Shown: positions 13,505-15,019 of the stretch, in pieces
How the letters are laid out: each line of letters starts with the position of its first letter
Numbering within the stretch: position 1 is the stretch's first letter
NCBI GenBank assembly: GCA_031273365.1
Contig: JAISSA010000093.1
Coordinates: 1 to 15,019 of the forward strand
From: Synergistaceae bacterium
GTDB lineage: Bacteria; Synergistota; Synergistia; Synergistales; Aminobacteriaceae
DNA length: 15,019 nt
Direction: 5' to 3'
Program-made: the position numbers and the translations under genes
The notes under the pieces: model-generated
The model's database searches: none
What the model was told of the DNA's origin: nothing
The model's input: the letters and a program-made list of their open reading frames with translations, nothing else

Positions 13505-14583
13505 GCCGTGGACTCCAGTGCGTCTGCAAGGCGCGAGGCCGCGCCCTCTCCCCCCGAGAGGTTCAGCAGCTCTCTGCTCAGGCGCGCCCGCCTGTCGGGG
13601 TCGCACAGGGACGCGGCCAGGCTGTCGGACAGCTCCTGAGGCGAGAAGTCGCCGTACATTTCCTCCATCACCATGCGGCCCGCCACGCGGTTGGGCCATG
13701 ACATGAATCCGCTGTAGCGCGCGAGATGTCGCCGTATTCCCTGCTCGTGGAGCACCCCGCCGATCAGAGGCAGCGAGGACAGCATCCCGCGCAGCCCGCT
13801 CAGGGGAATGAACTTCATAAAAGCCATTGGAGCGACGACAAGCGCCGGCAGCCCGCAGTGCATCATCTCCAGCGTATTCGTCCCGGGCTGGGTCAGCGCG
13901 TAATCCGCGATCTTCATCGCCACGCCGGAGCCGACCCTGATGGGATTGAGCCCCCCGTCGCGCCAGTCGGCAAACTCGTCGTCATGCATAAACGGAGAAA
14001 AAAGCGTCCCGATCTCCACGTCGGGAACGAGAACCTTTACCTGAGCGACGATGGTCGAGAGCCACACAAACGACAGACGCCGGATGGCGGGCCGACTTCC
14101 GGGCAGCAGGAGCAGGCGGCGGGATCCCGTCTGTCCCCAGGACGTGGCGCCGACGTCGAGAGACAGCGCGTCTCTGACCAGGTCGCCGATGACCTGGACG
14201 CCCGGCATCTTCAGGGCCATTATGGGATAGGCCGTGAAGCACCGCGCGCCCTCCATCCCCTTTTTGGGGGCATAGGCGTAGGAAAACAGCGGAGCCCGCG
14301 CACGCCGCGCGATATGCCGCCCAAACATCAGGTCTCCGCCCAGTTGCAGCACGCAGTCCGTTTTCTCCTGTCCGAGGGCGCTCCAGATTTGAAAGCCGTT
14401 GAGAGGCCCCTCCAGTTTATCGACGCCCAGTTCGGACGCCACCCTGCGCTCGCTGCCCGAGGCGTACGGACAGGGAAGCAGCCATAATGAAATGGAGTGT
14501 CCACGCCTCCGAAGCTCCATAATCACAGGACGAGCCCAACCCCAAAGCTCCCCGGGCCCGTTTGTCAAAAGCGAAATCTTCAA
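13501..14583 (-). CDS. LpxB-superfamily glycosyltransferase-like protein
   Basis: A 360-residue GT-B-fold protein starting at TTG 14583, preceded by a strong GGAGGGAG ribosome binding site. The N-terminal Rossmann domain starts at once with ISLLTNGPGELWGWARPV (3-20); a glycine-rich loop sits where canonical LpxB has its Gly-x-x-Ser-Gly-Asp motif. Further LpxB-like features are VIGDLVRD (131-138), LLLLPGSR (157-164) at the start of the second domain and QPGTNTLEMMHCGLPALV (232-249), corresponding to the LpxB segment Ser-Gly-Thr-x-x-Leu-Glu plus the Pro-Met-Val-Val strand. Canonical LpxB joins UDP-diacylglucosamine to lipid X. This protein is diverged enough that it may have that job, or transfer or bind another sugar-lipid. 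It is the first gene of a coupled operon with msbA and the LpxK fusion. Downstream coupling is by a GTGA overlap. Confidence 0.78.
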   Translation of the reverse strand: MKISLLTNGPGELWGWARPVIMELRRRGHSISLWLLPCPYASGSERRVASELGVDKLEGPLNGFQIWSALGQEKTDCVLQLGGDLMFGRHIARRARAPLFSYAYAPKKGMEGARCFTAYPIMALKMPGVQVIGDLVRDALSLDVGATSWGQTGSRRLLLLPGSRPAIRRLSFVWLSTIVAQVKVLVPDVEIGTLFSPFMHDDEFADWRDGGLNPIRVGSGVAMKIADYALTQPGTNTLEMMHCGLPALVVAPMAFMKFIPLSGLRGMLSSLPLIGGVLHEQGIRRHLARYSGFMSWPNRVAGRMVMEEMYGDFSPQELSDSLAASLCDPDRRARLSRELLNLSGGEGAASRLADALESTA

Positions 14584-14586
14584 GGT

Positions 14587-14596
14587 CTCCCTCCCC
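14587..14596 (-). promoter_or_regulatory. Ribosome binding site supporting a TTG start for the LpxB-like gene
   Basis: A purine run on the minus strand (GGGGAGGGAG) ends three bases before TTG 14583, with its GGAGG core about six bases away. The Rossmann strand begins directly after this TTG, so a later start would cut into the fold. Confidence 0.65.
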
Positions 14597-14610
14597 CCAT
14601 CATTCCTTTC

Positions 14611-14640
14611 ATTATAAAACTTCTTTCAACGATTATTCAC
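14611..14640 (-). promoter_or_regulatory. Possible promoter of the lipid A operon
   Basis: A perfect TATAAT (14616-14611, minus strand) lies in a short AT-rich gap, about 27 bases before TTG 14583. The best -35 is GTGAAT (14640-14635) at 18 bases, matching only three of six consensus positions; it overlaps the stop codon of the preceding gene. The operon could therefore also be read from further upstream. Confidence 0.42.
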
Positions 14641-15019
14641 GCGTGGCCGACCGTTTTTTCGCGTCTCTCGTTCTGCCGGACAAATTTTTGCGCGAGATCT
14701 CTCGCGCTGGAGACCAGAATCCCCTTCCCCTCCAGAGTTCTGAGGAAATTTCTTCGTGGGACGCTTACGTGCTCGTAAATGCTTATGAGTTCTCCTGTTT
14801 CGGAGGCTTTAAACACGAGGTTTTTCTCGTATCCCCCGGGGGAGAGCAGGATCACGCCCATCCGATCGCCGCCGAGAGGCCTGACGTCGTACAGAAAATG
14901 ATCGTCGTACTCGTCGAGGCACATAATGAAATTGCCGTACCGCGCAACCGCGTCCGAAACGTCGCTTTTGTGCATGGGCACGGTATCCACGAACTCCGAC
15001 GCCGCCCCGGCAAAAGCCC
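14637..15019 (-). CDS. Hypothetical protein, 5' end outside the window
   Basis: The minus-strand frame is open from the window edge to TGA 14639-14637, giving at least 126 residues. Possible internal starts (GTG 14990, ATG 14975) have no convincing ribosome binding site, and the codons between 14990 and the edge are GC-ending like those of real genes, so the gene probably begins beyond the window. I do not recognise the family. The visible part has an acidic segment with CLDEYDDHFLYDVRPLGGDR, a beta-rich middle (MGVILLSPGGY) and a basic helical C-terminus ending in KFVRQNERREK. No signal peptide or membrane segment is seen in this part. It lies 53 bases before the LpxB-like gene on the same strand and could belong to the same transcript. 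Confidence 0.55.
   Translation of the reverse strand, partial: AFAGAASEFVDTVPMHKSDVSDAVARYGNFIMCLDEYDDHFLYDVRPLGGDRMGVILLSPGGYEKNLVFKASETGELISIYEHVSVPRRNFLRTLEGKGILVSSARDLAQKFVRQNERREKTVGHA

Noticed and set aside
1224..13639. Long plus-strand open frames lying opposite the minus-strand genes (for example 1224-2759, 2693-4480, 7731-9920, 10089-11615, 11723-13639)
   Set aside because: They are antisense to genes with clear family motifs, their translations are Arg/Gly/His-rich with no recognisable domain, and such mirror frames are expected where third codon positions are GC-rich.
13505..13699. 65-residue N-terminal extension of MsbA
   Set aside because: It lies over the well-supported C-terminus of the LpxB-like protein, is Arg/Gly/Pro-rich, and GTG 13504 has both a GGAG site and a classic four-base overlap.

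Overview
This is a GC-rich bacterial window from a Gram-negative (diderm) organism that makes lipid A/Kdo. It carries the C-terminal end of a Kdo transferase (WaaA), an MsbA-type lipid A flippase, an LpxK kinase and two LpxB-superfamily glycosyltransferase-like proteins. The divergent LpxB relatives, the LpxK fusion, the many TTG/GTG starts and the DUF3343/FAD-dehydrogenase pair together suggest an anaerobic lineage such as Synergistota. That placement is inference from remembered family distributions, not something the sequence proves.

Layout. Positions 1-273 (+) hold the tail of waaA, which overlaps the next gene tail-to-tail. Positions 249-4453 (-) form a three-gene co-directional group, in transcription order: a membrane-anchored TerB_N-domain protein, a four-carbon acid sugar kinase (DUF1537) family protein, and an exported metallo-beta-lactamase-fold hydrolase of the methyl parathion hydrolase/AHL lactonase type. 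An AT-rich divergent promoter region (4454-4630) separates this group from a small DUF3343 protein (4631-4858, +) and a Cys-rich FAD-dependent dehydrogenase (4956-6338, +). Convergent to these, 6441-9242 (-) encodes a 933-residue PHP plus SMC-like ATPase of the TrlF/Ppl type with its own sigma-70-like promoter at 9283-9311. From 14583 down to 9297 (-) runs a tightly coupled lipid A operon: an LpxB-like protein, MsbA, and an LpxK protein fused to a second LpxB-like domain. The first junction is a 4-nt overlap; the second is a 4-nt overlap or a 14-nt gap depending on the start used. A partial unknown gene (-) sits at the right edge.

How they work together. The lipid A operon and waaA are outer-membrane housekeeping: disaccharide-level glycosyl transfer (inferred), 4'-phosphorylation, flipping and Kdo addition. 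The DUF3343/FAD pair looks like a thiol or sulfur/selenium-linked redox module. The PHP-ATPase is the best candidate for a defence function, but three of its expected metal-binding histidines appear replaced, so the hydrolase half may be dead or altered. The TerB_N protein is the least understood; it is membrane-anchored, has lost the acidic residues expected in the TerB core and lacks the usual C-terminal domain. No RNA gene, insertion sequence, CRISPR array or convincing intrinsic terminator was seen, and no gene-free stretch exceeds 300 bases (the longest is about 177 bases, at 4454-4630).
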